A stretch of 64,000 bases of DNA from Sanghuangporus weigelae. Lineage: Eukaryota > Basidiomycota > Agaricomycetes > Hymenochaetales > Hymenochaetaceae. Of this stretch, positions 1 through 13,000 are shown piece by piece (the stretch's first letter is position 1; every line of letters starts with the position of its first letter). The notes beneath the pieces are model-generated. The model was not told where the DNA came from and searched no databases. It worked only from the letters and a program-made list of their open reading frames with translations. The stretch lies in assembly GCA_033182465.1 (NCBI GenBank), contig CP137320.1:1240001-1304000 (forward strand), read 5' to 3'. Both the position numbers and the translations under genes were made by a program.

Positions 1-1
1 A

Positions 2-79
2 CGCCTTCCACCTCCAGCTGACGATGTAGCTTTTGATGCGCACGCCAGCGCTTCAGAATTCCCACTCTCGCCCCCGTAG
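2..79 (+). CDS. 3' end of an unidentified gene (partial)
   Basis: An open frame enters from the left edge and ends at TAG 77-79. The visible 25 residues are rich in Pro, Ala, Ser and Asp, like the disordered tail of a fungal protein. No domain is visible. It could also be chance reading frame; the call rests only on composition. Confidence 0.22.
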   Translation, partial: RLPPPADDVAFDAHASASEFPLSPP

Positions 80-1177
80 ATGCTCCCAAGGTCAATGGAA
101 GCTTCATAAGAGGCAAGAGAACTCTCGGCGATCTTAAGCACACGTAAAACTCGCCGGGGATTTGAGTGAATCTCAGTCTTTAGAAGAGATGCGTATCACT
201 CAGAGGAGAGGATGTCGAAACAACGACCGCCCTGATCTTTCGCGCGTAACTCACATCCGATTGGCAAAACTCCTCCGTATCCATTATGACCACTTCCAGA
301 TGCGTTGTTCGTTTGTCCACCTGTAGCGTGGCTCGCTCGCTTCTAGTGTTTCTAGCAACGCCTTTCTATGCCGCGTACAGTGCTCGGTTAGCCATGCCAT
401 CAACCGATGAAAAATCCATGCCTTCCCGGAAGTGCCATTCCGTTCACTTTCTGCCACAGCCTCCACAGAAGAATGGCGTCTGTACTCGGGCCTCAAGACA
501 CGGATACAGACGGCCTGTGCGTGGACGTGCGGGGGCGCAGGAGAGGAGAGGGATTTAGAAGCACTTCGGACAGGATTCTATACGTGATGTTGATGCGGCT
601 TTCGTGGCTAAACACAGAAACACTTCGCTAGCACTTCCGGAAAAGCGAACAGAACGGAAGGTCATCATGAGCATGGGAACGGAGCAAATCGGGCACAACG
701 TGCTGTTTGAAGCAGCTAGTGATGATACGAGGAGGCGCCGTGAGTAAAGGGAAGACACAGAGAGCCTGGATAGATCTTAGGGTTAGGCTTATTCTCCATC
801 GAATTACGACGGAGATAATTGTCGACAGGTGGAGGTGGACCTGATTGGCGACGGAAAATCGGATGGCCTGGAGCGCTGAGGGCCGATAATAGGGCTTTCC
901 ATGTCACCGAGACCAAGACGAAAGCAGCGGGAGAAAGAGGAGAACATGTCAGTGTCAGAGACGGAAGTGAACAAGGAAGTACTATGTGGTGAACCGTGAC
1001 GGGGTCGGGCGACAACTTGAAAGTTGAAGGTCGCGTTCATCACACGTGATCGTAACGTCACGTATTATAAGACAAACAAGTCCAAATAAATACCAGTTTA
1101 TTTTCATTTTCTTCAGGATTATAAGTACACTGGGGTTAGTACTAGTATTATTATTGTGTGTTCACAATGATGTACGT
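80..1177. other. Intergenic stretch, no gene recognised
   Basis: About 1.1 kb with only short overlapping frames (under 100 codons) on both strands. None shows a domain or a convincing splice pattern. It probably holds the 3' UTR of the gene at the left edge and the 3' UTR of the fasciclin gene that ends at 1178. Confidence 0.4.
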
Positions 1178-3024
1178 TTAGTTTTCAGCCCATTCAAGTA
1201 ACCATTCCTCCCAATTCTGCCAATCATCGCTATCTTCCTCCTCCATAGCAGGACTAAATGATGCAATCTCGTCGTTTGGGATGCCATCATGATGGGGGTT
1301 CCGTTTAGAATGTCTCGGACTGACCAGCTTGTTAATGACATGCAAAGCGCCATTCAATGCTACTCCGTCGTACGCAGAGACTTTCTGGCCGTTCACAAAG
1401 ACCTGTTTTATTTGCCCGATTTCCTTCGGATGCTTCGATCCCGGTAACCTGATTGGAAACTTGACTGCAAGCACATTCAACGCATGTCCATCCAAAGCAG
1501 TGGGTAGCGTGAGGTTGTAAATTATATCCGGTTTGGGAAAGGGAATATTGGAATCCTCTCGCAAGGGATGCTGATCTCCGAATGCCATTGAGCCCCAGAC
1601 AAAAGCTGGCAACTCTTCGTAGGGTTGAACAGTTTCCTCTCCAAACATGTCCGAGAAACCGTCCGAAGTCGTGTTCAGAATCCAATCTAATAGAATCCTC
1701 AACAACCTGAAAACACAGACCGTTATGGAGCATAAACATGACTACTTACCTGTATATAGCGCGATGTCGGGTACAACGTGGAACTGAAGGATTTTCTTCA
1801 AAACTCGTTCGCCAAACGGCGAGAAGAGAAATAGTTGAAGGTCCTTTGGAAGGCTGAAGAACGCCTTGTTTGTTGGCGCAAACAAAGTCACGACGGGTGA
1901 TCCTTCGGCTGATGTCTGCCCTTCGATGGCATCCGGGACGAATTTATAGTCAGATGCGCTCGTCAGTCCCGTGCGTTGAATCGCAGAGCTCTGACAAGAG
2001 GCTTCGTAGTCAGCTATGTACAGACCATATGGTACACCAGCTTACCAGGGTGGAAAATCCTTGCTGCAGAAGGAAGATAGATTGAAAAACAGCGAGAGGG
2101 GGCGCCAACGGTCGGTTTACAACATGAATGAACCCTTCGGTGAGAGCGTTATACTATCTACACTTTCCTGGTATAAAACCGGTAATGCTCTTACCATTAG
2201 AAGTGCCGATGTCCGGTTTTATGACCTGCGAATAAAAGTTGACTCGTGCGAAAGGCAAACCGGCGCTGACGCGAATGCGTATAGCTTCGTCATTAAGTGC
2301 ACCGAACACGTGCGATAGTCGTGTAGGGTACGTCGTATTTTTGGTCAAAGCCGCTAAATCGAGTTGCTGCGGGATTATATGATACGAAAGTACGGCAGTG
2401 ATGATTTTCTTGACTCGGTCATCGTCTGCATATCCCGAGTAAATTCCCTCATCACCTATGAATGGCTCGAAAGCGGAAATGATGTCCCCGAGGGTGGGGC
2501 TTTGTTGATAGAGGAACGATAGATGCGTATGGCCACGATGAGGGGGTCGCTTTGGAATGGCGCTATTTGGAACAGCGAAAAAGGTAAGGCTGTTTGACGG
2601 TCAGGCCGCGCAAAGGTGAGGTCCAAGTGATTCGGGACTTACTTGGTTGATGAATCGTTGAGCAAAGACACAATGTCGTCACTGACATTGACGAACTTGA
2701 CGAGACGGGAGAATCTAAAGTAGAAATGAGGTATGAGACCAGTCCGAAGAACTAGTCGAGGCGAACTTACTCAGGATTCTCACTTAAAGTAGTAAAAATA
2801 GTACCATTGGTCGTCTTCGGCGGATGACCGGGGGGAAAGGGGAAAAGGCGAGTAGAACAGGCTTCTTCAGTGGTCACGGCACCAGCAGACTCATAAATAG
2901 AGAGTTCTGGAGATGGTCTTGTAGAGCAGTGACCGTGTTCCCGGTCATACGGGCTCGGAAAGCCGACTGTGGCCCCCGCTGCCAGTACTACGACGAAAAC
3001 TATCGTTGGGATGCGATTGTACAT
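1178..3024 (-). CDS. Secreted protein with two fasciclin (FAS1) domains
   Basis: The start ATG at 3022-3024 opens a signal peptide (MYNRIPTIVFVVVLAAGATVG). Roughly six exons follow, giving about 500-540 residues. The first FAS1 domain runs from about residue 80 (ENPEFSRLVKFVNVSDDI, then FAVPNSA, then the block ending near TYPTRLSHVFGALNDE). The second contains the family hallmark LFAPTNKAF on the minus strand near 1,890 and closes with NGALHVINKLVSP near 1,300. Introns have GT-AG borders, for example about 2,715-2,770. The last 30 residues are acidic and Trp-rich, and there is no hydrophobic GPI-anchor tail. FAS1 domains mediate adhesion at the cell surface or wall; the exact role here is not known. 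The gene sits 204 bp downstream of the kinase gene on the same strand. The call rests on two clear FAS1 signatures plus the signal peptide; internal exon ends are approximate. Confidence 0.8.
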
Positions 3025-3228
3025 GGTGTTTTTTGCTTGAGAGAACGGGCGGGATGGGGCAGGGCTCTTAACTTATGCTGCGCAAGCACGCAGCGCAGCG
3101 CAGCATATCAATCATCACAAGACTCGGCGCCCATAACGTCACCACTAGACTAGTACTTGGCACGAAAAGCATCATTCATCGGTTGCCGGAAGCTGACTAA
3201 GTAGTACACCGAGACGAGCAGAAAATCA

Positions 3229-4874
3229 TTATATTTCGATCTTTTCACCTGTTCCACTAAGACACCGTAGTTTAAGGATTGCATCAGTGCCTAATACACA
3301 ATTCGTCATCAGTACGCACGCACGCGTCTCATATCTAAACTCACCCCAGCCGTCCAGCGAGAAAAGATCAAGGGAACCTCCAAAATATCTGTTCCAGTGC
3401 ATGAACACAATTCGTTAGTATCTTATCTCCTTCCTCGTCTGCATATCAAAGTGTGCGAACCTTGCGTAGAGTCTACTCATTGGAAGACCGTAACCGAGAC
3501 CCGCAAGTGTCCCAACTCCGGTCTGCACGCCTTTGCTTGTCATCTCCCCGAATAAATTGGCATCACCAGCCCCACCCATTCCATCGCCACCGATGGCTGC
3601 ACTTCCTCCAACATGCTGAGCAGCGTACGGTCCACCGTCAGTCTCATCGCTCGTCGGCGAATCCCTCCCAGCCGTCGTAAATGCATATGAGAAGATGCGG
3701 GTCATGTTCGAAGGCGTGATCCCGCCGCCTTCATCTCGTATGCGAATAGACATATACCATGGACGGTCTGGCACAGACACTCGAGGGAAAGGGGAGATCG
3801 TCATTGTTATCGGCGGCAGATTTGCCGTTGATGCCGCTCCGTGGACTCTTCGATGCTTTTCTACAGTCGCACGGAATGCATTCTTGAGCAATTCGGTTAT
3901 CATGTATTGAAGGTGAATTGGAACGTATCTGCAAGGCTTCATTAGAACGGACGGCATCAAGCCAAGACCCTATACTCACGGAAATGTAGCTTCAGCAAAT
4001 CCATCAATTTTCACTCGTGGCGCGATACCGAACGTTGCTTCGCACATTTCGTTGACTATCGAGCTGCACGTATTAATCATGTCTGAAGGAGAGCACTCCA
4101 TGTCGACGACCCCATTATGATGATCCGTTCCCTGGTTGTCCTCCAAAGCACGCGAAAGGGCGATGTGCTGCTCGGCGATAAGCCGCACTGCAATTCGCTT
4201 AACCATTGTAAGTCATCGCGACATTCTGAGATCTCGAGGCTGCCGGCATACATTACGGATTGTGTGATCTAAGAAGTCAGTTATGGCATCTTGAGACATG
4301 TAACGAGAGCATTCATGGAATCTGAGGGGGTATTCGTTTGATATGCGTAAACAGAATCTTCCAGTACGACATACCCCTTAGCCAACGTCGGGATATCATT
4401 AGCATGTCTATGAACGAGGAGTTCGAGCCGAGCAGTGAACTCAGTGTTCTCTTCCAGGGTCCTAGCTGGCGCATGCGTAGCCAACCACTCAAAACTCTCC
4501 CTGTGCGTCTCCAGAGTCCGAGCAACATATGGATTTGTCCCAACAATGAAAGGAAGGCTCTCCAGAGCGCGGATTCGTCTCGCTAGTCGACGAGGAATTT
4601 CGGACAGGACGTAAGTAGCAGACGAAAGAAGAGAGGCCGCTGACAACGGACGGCCATATGACAATAGCTGAGAAAGCGTGAGAGGTCGAGGAGACTGAGC
4701 TAAACATTTTGTGAGCAATGCAGCGAGCTGTGGGGATGGTGGTTTGAGGACACGGATGGATCGAGTCGCGAATGATTTGACTCGAACATTGGAATTCGAA
4801 GAGTAAGTCGTCTTCAGACGGCGGATGCTCAGACCGCGCGCTTCGGGCGTCGTAAATCTCATTTTACAGAGCAT
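3229..4874 (-). CDS. Mitochondrial pyruvate / branched-chain 2-oxoacid dehydrogenase kinase
   Basis: GHKL-fold protein kinase of the PDK/BCKDK family, which phosphorylates the E1 alpha subunit of mitochondrial 2-oxoacid dehydrogenases and switches them off. The start is ATG 4872-4874. The N-terminus is rich in Arg, Ser and Thr like a mitochondrial presequence, followed by the all-helical domain (PLTLSQLLSYGRPLS). The ATP site is clear: N-box HLQYMITELLKNAFRA, G1 box IRDEGGGI, and G2 box GLGYGLPMSRLYAR. After an intron the frame continues YFGGSLDLFSLDGWG, and after a last intron it ends in TAA at 3229-3231. A Gly-rich insertion of about 35 residues sits in the ATP-lid region between G1 and G2, where fungal members often vary. 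The sequence does not decide between pyruvate and branched-chain substrate. RPT1 lies 165 bp upstream on the same strand. Confidence 0.88.
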
Positions 4875-4930
4875 TCGACCAGGTAAGTGGGCTACAGTGA
4901 GTCTACTTGAAGTTGGTAGTCACGGCCAAG

Positions 4931-4944
4931 GATATATATATAAA
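4931..4944 (-). promoter_or_regulatory. TATA-like run upstream of the dehydrogenase kinase gene
   Basis: An alternating TA run (TATATATATAAAATAA read on the + strand) lies 57-70 bp before the kinase ATG, in the 165-bp gap to RPT1. Position and composition fit a core promoter; nothing more specific is visible. Confidence 0.35.
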
Positions 4945-5039
4945 ATAACGATGACAACACGTGCAAGCTATAGCTAGTACTTGGTACTGGTGTACTGTAC
5001 GGTGCTTTCATAAACGTAATGTAATGGGTCTCTAATCAT

Positions 5040-7032
<1,993 letters not shown>

Positions 7033-7244
7033 GGTGCGAGTCGAGGAACGTTTGAAATGTACGTCGCGATTGAAGTAGTAGTAGTAGTAGGGGTCGCACT
7101 GCGACTCGAGAGGACGCGTCAGTTCTTGGTTCGATCACGTGCATTTATAATACTCTTGTAGCGCTTAACTAATAGTAATATTGAATATTACCGTCCGACG
7201 GACCTGTCCTCGTTCTTCATATTCCTCATTCTCCCTTTTAAGCA
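7033..7244. promoter_or_regulatory. Divergent promoter between RPT1 and VMA1
   Basis: 212 bp separate the two start codons. The stretch holds a short GTA trinucleotide run near 7,075-7,090, a CACGTG E-box-like hexamer near 7,137 and a TTTATAATA box just after it. The compact head-to-head layout suggests co-regulation, which is inference. Confidence 0.45.
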
Positions 7245-9672
7245 ATGGCAGGCGCACTTCAGAATGCAAAACGAGACCTCCCAAAGATCGAAGATGAGGA
7301 GCGCGAGTCCCGATTCGGTCAGGTTTTTGGAGTTTCTGGGCCCGTCGTCGTCGCGGAGAACATGACCGGCTCAGCGATGTATGAGCTTGTCCGTGTTGGT
7401 CACGATGAACTTGTTGGAGGTATGGACGCATGCAATTCTCAAGCTACTGTGGATGCAATTGCTAAATTGCATCTGATGCGCTTTCGTGCATAATTTGCAG
7501 AGGTTATTCGCATCGATGCGGATAAGGCAACTATACAAGTCTATGAAGAGACCTCTGGCGTTACGGTCGGCGACCCCGTGCTTCGTACAGGCAAGCCACT
7601 AAGCGTCGAACTTGGTCCTGGTACGTATTACTGACACTCGCTGACTCGTCTGGTACATTGACATGACTCGCCACGTAGGACTCATGGGCAATATTGTTGA
7701 CGGGATCCAGCGCCCTCTTCGTGTATGCATTACTTACCTTTCGAACTCAGGACAGTTAATTCAACTCTCACATCTAGTCTATCCAGAAACTATCAAACTC
7801 GATATATATCCCCAGAGGTATAAATACTGATGCTCTTGATCGATCACTCAAATGGGACTTTAGTCCTACGAACTTCAAGGTAGATGAAAGGGTCATCTCT
7901 TTACTGTCACTACTAACTGCCGACTGAGTTAGATTGGTGACCACGTTTCAGGGGGAGACATATTTGGACAAGTGTACGAAAATTCACTAGTGGACGCTCA
8001 CAAAATCATGCTTTCGCCGCGTGCACTCGGAACTATCACTCACATTGCCGAGAAGGGGAGTTATGCGGTTGATGTACGTCTCCTGTCTTTCTTCTCGTTC
8101 GATACTATAATGTTTGATTCTGTTCAGGATATCGTACTAGAAACCGAATTTGAAGGGATAACTTCTAAACATACCATGATGCAGCTCTGGCCCGTTCGTG
8201 CTCCTAGGCCTGTGGCGCAAAAGCTTACGGCAGATTTCCCATTGTTGACTGGTCAAAGGATTCTGGATGCGCTATTTCCGTACGTCATGCTTCCGGATTC
8301 GTGGCTAATTACTGACTTCTTTTTCAGTTGCGTTCAAGGCGGGACTACTGCGATCCCTGGTGCATTTGGTTGTGGAAAGACAGTTATCTCTCAGGCGTTG
8401 TCGAAGTTTTCGAACAGCGACATAATCATCTATGTAGGATGTGGGGAACGAGGGAACGAGGTAACATACTGGATCGGTTGAATCTCACTTGCGCGTTCTC
8501 ACTGTAATTTGTAGATGGCGGAAGTACTTATGGAGGTATGCTATGGCACAGGCCGGTTTGGACACTTTTTGCTTATGTTTTTTGAAGTTCCCAGAACTTA
8601 CTCTGGAAGTCGGAGACCGACAAGAACCAATCATGAAGCGCACCACGCTTGTGGCAAATACATCAAACATGCCTGTCGCTGCTCGTGAAGCTTCAATTTA
8701 TACTGGTATTACTTTGGCAGAATACTTCCGTGACCAGGGTAGCAACGTATCGATGATGGCCGATTCCACTTCACGATGGGCCGAGGCGTTGCGCGAAATT
8801 TCTGGCCGTTTGGCTGAGATGCCCGCGGATTCAGGCTACCCGGCATACTTAGGAACGAAGCTGGCTAGCTTCTATGAGCGTGCTGGAAAGGTGACGTGTC
8901 TTGGTAATCCTCAGAGGAATGGAACAGTCTCGATTGTTGGCGCGTAAGTGTATATTTCCGCGACACTGTGCCCTCTCACTGAAATGTATTTTTGTAGTGT
9001 GTCGCCGCCCGGTGGCGATTTCTCTGACCCAGTCACATCGTCTACTTTGGGAATTGTGCAAGTCTTCTGGGGTTTGGACAAGAAGCTCGCTCAGCGAAAA
9101 CATTTCCCTTCGGTGAACTGGAGTGTGTCATACTCGAAATATCTGAACATACTCGAGAAACATTACGAAACGACTGAGCCTGGGTTTGTAGAGATGCGCT
9201 CAAAGACGAAGGAAATTCTACAGAAAGAGGAGGATCTGGCTGAGATCGTGCAGCTTGTGGGAAAGAGCGCCTTGAGCGAAAATGACAAGATCACCCTGGA
9301 AGTAGCACGCATGTTGAAAGACGATTTCCTACAGCAAAATGGAATGAGCGAGTATGACCGGTATTGCCCATTCTACAAGACGAGCGCCATGCTTCGTAAT
9401 TTCGTTGCATACCACGATGCTGCGATCAAAGCTGTTTCCCAGGGCGATGTCACATTTGCAAGGATCAAAGACGCGACGAGTGATCTAATGTTCAAACTTT
9501 CGCAGATGAAGTTCGAGGTCAGTAATGATCTGATTGGCTGTGGCGACTCGTGGTGGAGCCTGACTGTCTTTGTTTACTACAGAGTCCATCGCAAGGGAGG
9601 GACCCGATTAAGACAAAACTGGACTCGATGCATAACGAGATTCAAGACCGGTTCCGTCAGCTTGGCGAGTAG
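7245..9672 (+). CDS. VMA1: V-type proton ATPase catalytic subunit A
   Basis: Catalytic subunit of the V1 sector, which hydrolyses ATP to drive proton pumping into vacuoles and endosomes. The start is ATG 7245 ([19 protein letters not shown]). The N-terminal barrel shows [17 protein letters not shown], followed by the family's non-homologous region (ending [18 protein letters not shown]). The P-loop is [16 protein letters not shown]. Further hallmarks are [56 protein letters not shown] and [14 protein letters not shown]. The last intron lies about 9,517-9,581, and the final exon ends RFRQLGE with TAG 9670-9672. About ten exons give roughly 615 residues, the normal size. The site that carries the VMA intein in budding yeast (just before CGERGNE) is empty here. 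Confidence 0.95.
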
Positions 9673-10087
9673 AGAGAGCAATAGTAGCCTGTGATATACG
9701 CTCGAAAGTTAATTTATGAAATTTTGGCAAGGCGCGGGATCAGAATGTATTGTGTAAGATTAGAGATCACGGGGTCTATTACTATTAAGAGACGCTCCAG
9801 CACGCGGCGCGCTTCATACCATTCGTGTCGCTAGTGCCAGAACTACCTTCATCCACCCATCCCCTCTCTCAATCGCACTCCCCTTAACCCCTCTTCATCG
9901 TCGCGCTCGGTCTCGTACGACTGACGGCCACTCCGCTCGTGTTTCTATTGAGCTTTCTCATCGTCCTTTCTCAACGATCGTGGCTGTCGTTCGTGCGACC
10001 GCGTCTTTCTCCGTACATACCCCTCTGCCATCTTGGACTGCTCTCTGATACTCTCTGCCATTTTCTCCGTCGATTTGCTTCCACTGC
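9673..10087 (+). promoter_or_regulatory. VMA1 3' flank and CT-rich promoter of the DYRK kinase gene
   Basis: 415 bp between the VMA1 stop and the kinase ATG. The right two thirds (about 9,835-10,080) are strongly pyrimidine-rich on the + strand (repeated CTC, CCC and TCTTC runs), a usual core-promoter and leader signature in basidiomycetes. No reading frame of note lies here. Confidence 0.4.
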
Positions 10088-13000
10088 ATGTCTGCCTCAC
10101 CGGCATCGTCTCACAAGTATGAGAGCAGTCCCTCAAATTCGGATTTTATGACGTCTTCTGGTCCCTTTCATCGGAACGATCGAACGGACCATACGAGCAC
10201 TTCCGCATCCAACACGCAGGTAGGTGTTCGGTTAGAATTACTCTGTGTAGTATTGCTATTTTCTCTATTGCTCCCATTCTGGATTGTTTCTGAACCTATT
10301 GGACTATTTTTTTTTTGCTTATAGAAACGATCGCTGGCTTCGCTTCGCATACCATCCGTGTTGGTGAAGGAATCGAGTGCAGAATCCGAAACCGAACTAC
10401 CTCGTTCAACATCAGCCACGTCATCTCTCGATCCCTACTATTTTACCATCCCTTCTCGCAATGGGTCACCTATTCCTCCACTTCCCTTAGAAGGTAACAA
10501 ACAAGAAATACGATTGCCGCAGGAGCCTTCGACTCCTTCCAGGGATCCTGCTTCTATCGACAGGAATGATTTGGTCGGGGTTGGGGAACTCCATACTCCG
10601 CGTTGGCCGAAATTACCTTCCTCGGAGGAAAGCTTGTCGCATTTCTCCATCGGGATTCGTGCTGGTGGAAAGCGAGACGACGACGGCTATAGAGGCGCAT
10701 CCGATGATGATAACGACCGAGACAGCCCTTGGACTATAGAGGCTGTTGACGGGGAACAAGATGACGTTGAGGTAGGTGTGCTAAAACAACCAGGATCATT
10801 TTATTTACATATTTTCAGCAAGCCGAGGAAGACAGCCTCCTCAGTCAAAAGCGCCTTAGCGGTGCACATTTTCTAATCCCCGACGAAAGTGGAGGAGAGG
10901 AGATTCTTTATCCTCGCAAGTCAGTTCCAGTTGAAGTCACTAGGAAGCCGTCGCTCGAGAAAAGCAAGCAGGAAGGCTCAGTTCAAGATGTTTCGCCGAT
11001 ATCTCCTCCGTCATCGTTCCCTTCGCCTGCTCGAAAAGCAAGGAAACGTAGCTCTGACGAATTCGCTCTTGATCAGTCCAGAATTTCCTCCAAACTTGCT
11101 TTGAATAGTCATAGTGATTCAGTGGATGACCAGCAGCATGTCAATGCTCCCCAGCTTCAGAAACACCAGTCCGCGACATTAGTCCCATTGAATTCCGCGT
11201 CTCCAGCTCGAGACAGAAGAAAGGGTGGCAGTGTCAGACTATCAATGGTGTCTGCTCCGAAGTCCAGCCTGATTCAAGCCAAGACTGCAACTGCAAGACA
11301 TTCCCGTCAGCAGAGCGCAAGTGCCGTCGGAGATAATTTTCGGCGTCGACCGTCAACGAGCGATGCAAATATTTCGTCGTCGAACTCGGCGTCGCAAATT
11401 CGCCGTATTTCAGGTCCATCAATCAGAGCCAGTTCTGAGAAGCTGGCTCTTATGAAAGAGATGAAAGAGAAAGACCCGCATTCTTCTCCGAGCGTCGCTC
11501 ACTCTCTTCTGCGAGGCACTCAGGAAGGTTGGTCTGCTCTGGACGATGATGCAACGGCGGAAGCATTGCGCAAATTGGACGGCATCTCGGGAAAAGGCCC
11601 TCGTTCTAGGGGTAGCATTCGGGCCGCGAGTCGTTCAAGCAATAATTCACGCCCGGGCACGCCTGCATCTCGAGGTCATCGCCCAGAAGGCACAGAGGGA
11701 TCCGACAGACTTTCGAGGATGAATAGTGTTGGCTCTCACCGAATGAGAGAAAAGCACCTTTCCGAAGCCGCCGCGTTGGTAGATAAAGAGGGCCAGGTTC
11801 GTGAATCAGACCGAGAACGACTTGAACCCACCGCGGGAGAGCCTCTTTTAATCAGCCCGGATGCTTCTTCACTAGCGGGCATCGCGTTGGACGTTGAATC
11901 GAAGAAGCACCTTTCTGGCACTCGACTGAGCTATACCCAGAAGCGTGGTTCTGCTTCTTCTACGAATTTCACAGGGACCCCTACATCCGGCTCTAGAGAG
12001 TCTACGAACCTATCGGCTTCTACGAGTGTTACATCTGCGTCGGCAGGCTCACATCGTTTCTCTCTTATTAAAATGAGGCGTAACAGTGCGGGGAGCGACG
12101 TCTCTAGTATTCATTCCGAAGTCTCGTCCCACAAAGACCGTACTTCATATCTGAGCGAGGTCGGTGATGGTTCATCAGTACCGCCGGTTCCTCCCTTGCC
12201 TAAAGATTTATCTACATTCAAGACTCCTCCACAATCTTCTACTAGCCTCGTGTTCCCGGCTCCCGAATCCGCACTTGACGCTGATAAAGAGCATGACAAG
12301 GATGGCAGCGGACGTGACAAATCAAATGAAGACATAGGTAGAAATCAAGCAGTGGAATCTTCCCATGAGAAGACCGGATTCAGCGCACAAGGTCTGCATG
12401 AGACAGCGAGTGGCGTACAGCCCATTGCGAAAACACCATCTAAGAAGTGGAGCTTCACAAATCCTTTAAATAACCGACACTCAAGTTCTCCAGGTCGTCA
12501 GGAATCTTCGAATGCTAAATCTTCCGGACGACAAGTCAGGTCCTCGAAACTTGAGAAGCAGGTGCGCTCATCATCGTCAAAGGAATCCCCGTTACTATCC
12601 ACGATCTCTCCCAAGTCTTCAGTAGAGGCTTGGCAGAATATGCAGAAAGGTGCAATGGCTTCAGTGACCTCTTTGACGTCTCTGTCTTCCCTCAGCTCGT
12701 TGCCCGAACCATCTTCACCGATCTCGCCGTCGCATGCCAAGGGACTCGTGCCCTTCCAAAGAGACGAGCAAGAGTCTCCTACTCGATCTGCGACGGGTTC
12801 AAGTTATAGTGCTGCTCATATTCCATATCTTGATACGCAGCTCAACCAAGGAAGTCCGGCTTCAAAGGCGCCATCACGGGATGCATCCAATAAGCGTTTG
12901 ACCCCATCGTCAATCCCATTCTTCCGGCGGACTTCGTCTCATTCAATACAGATACCCCCAGCTTCCGCGACAACTGGCGTATCGGGCTCACCGACTTCCT

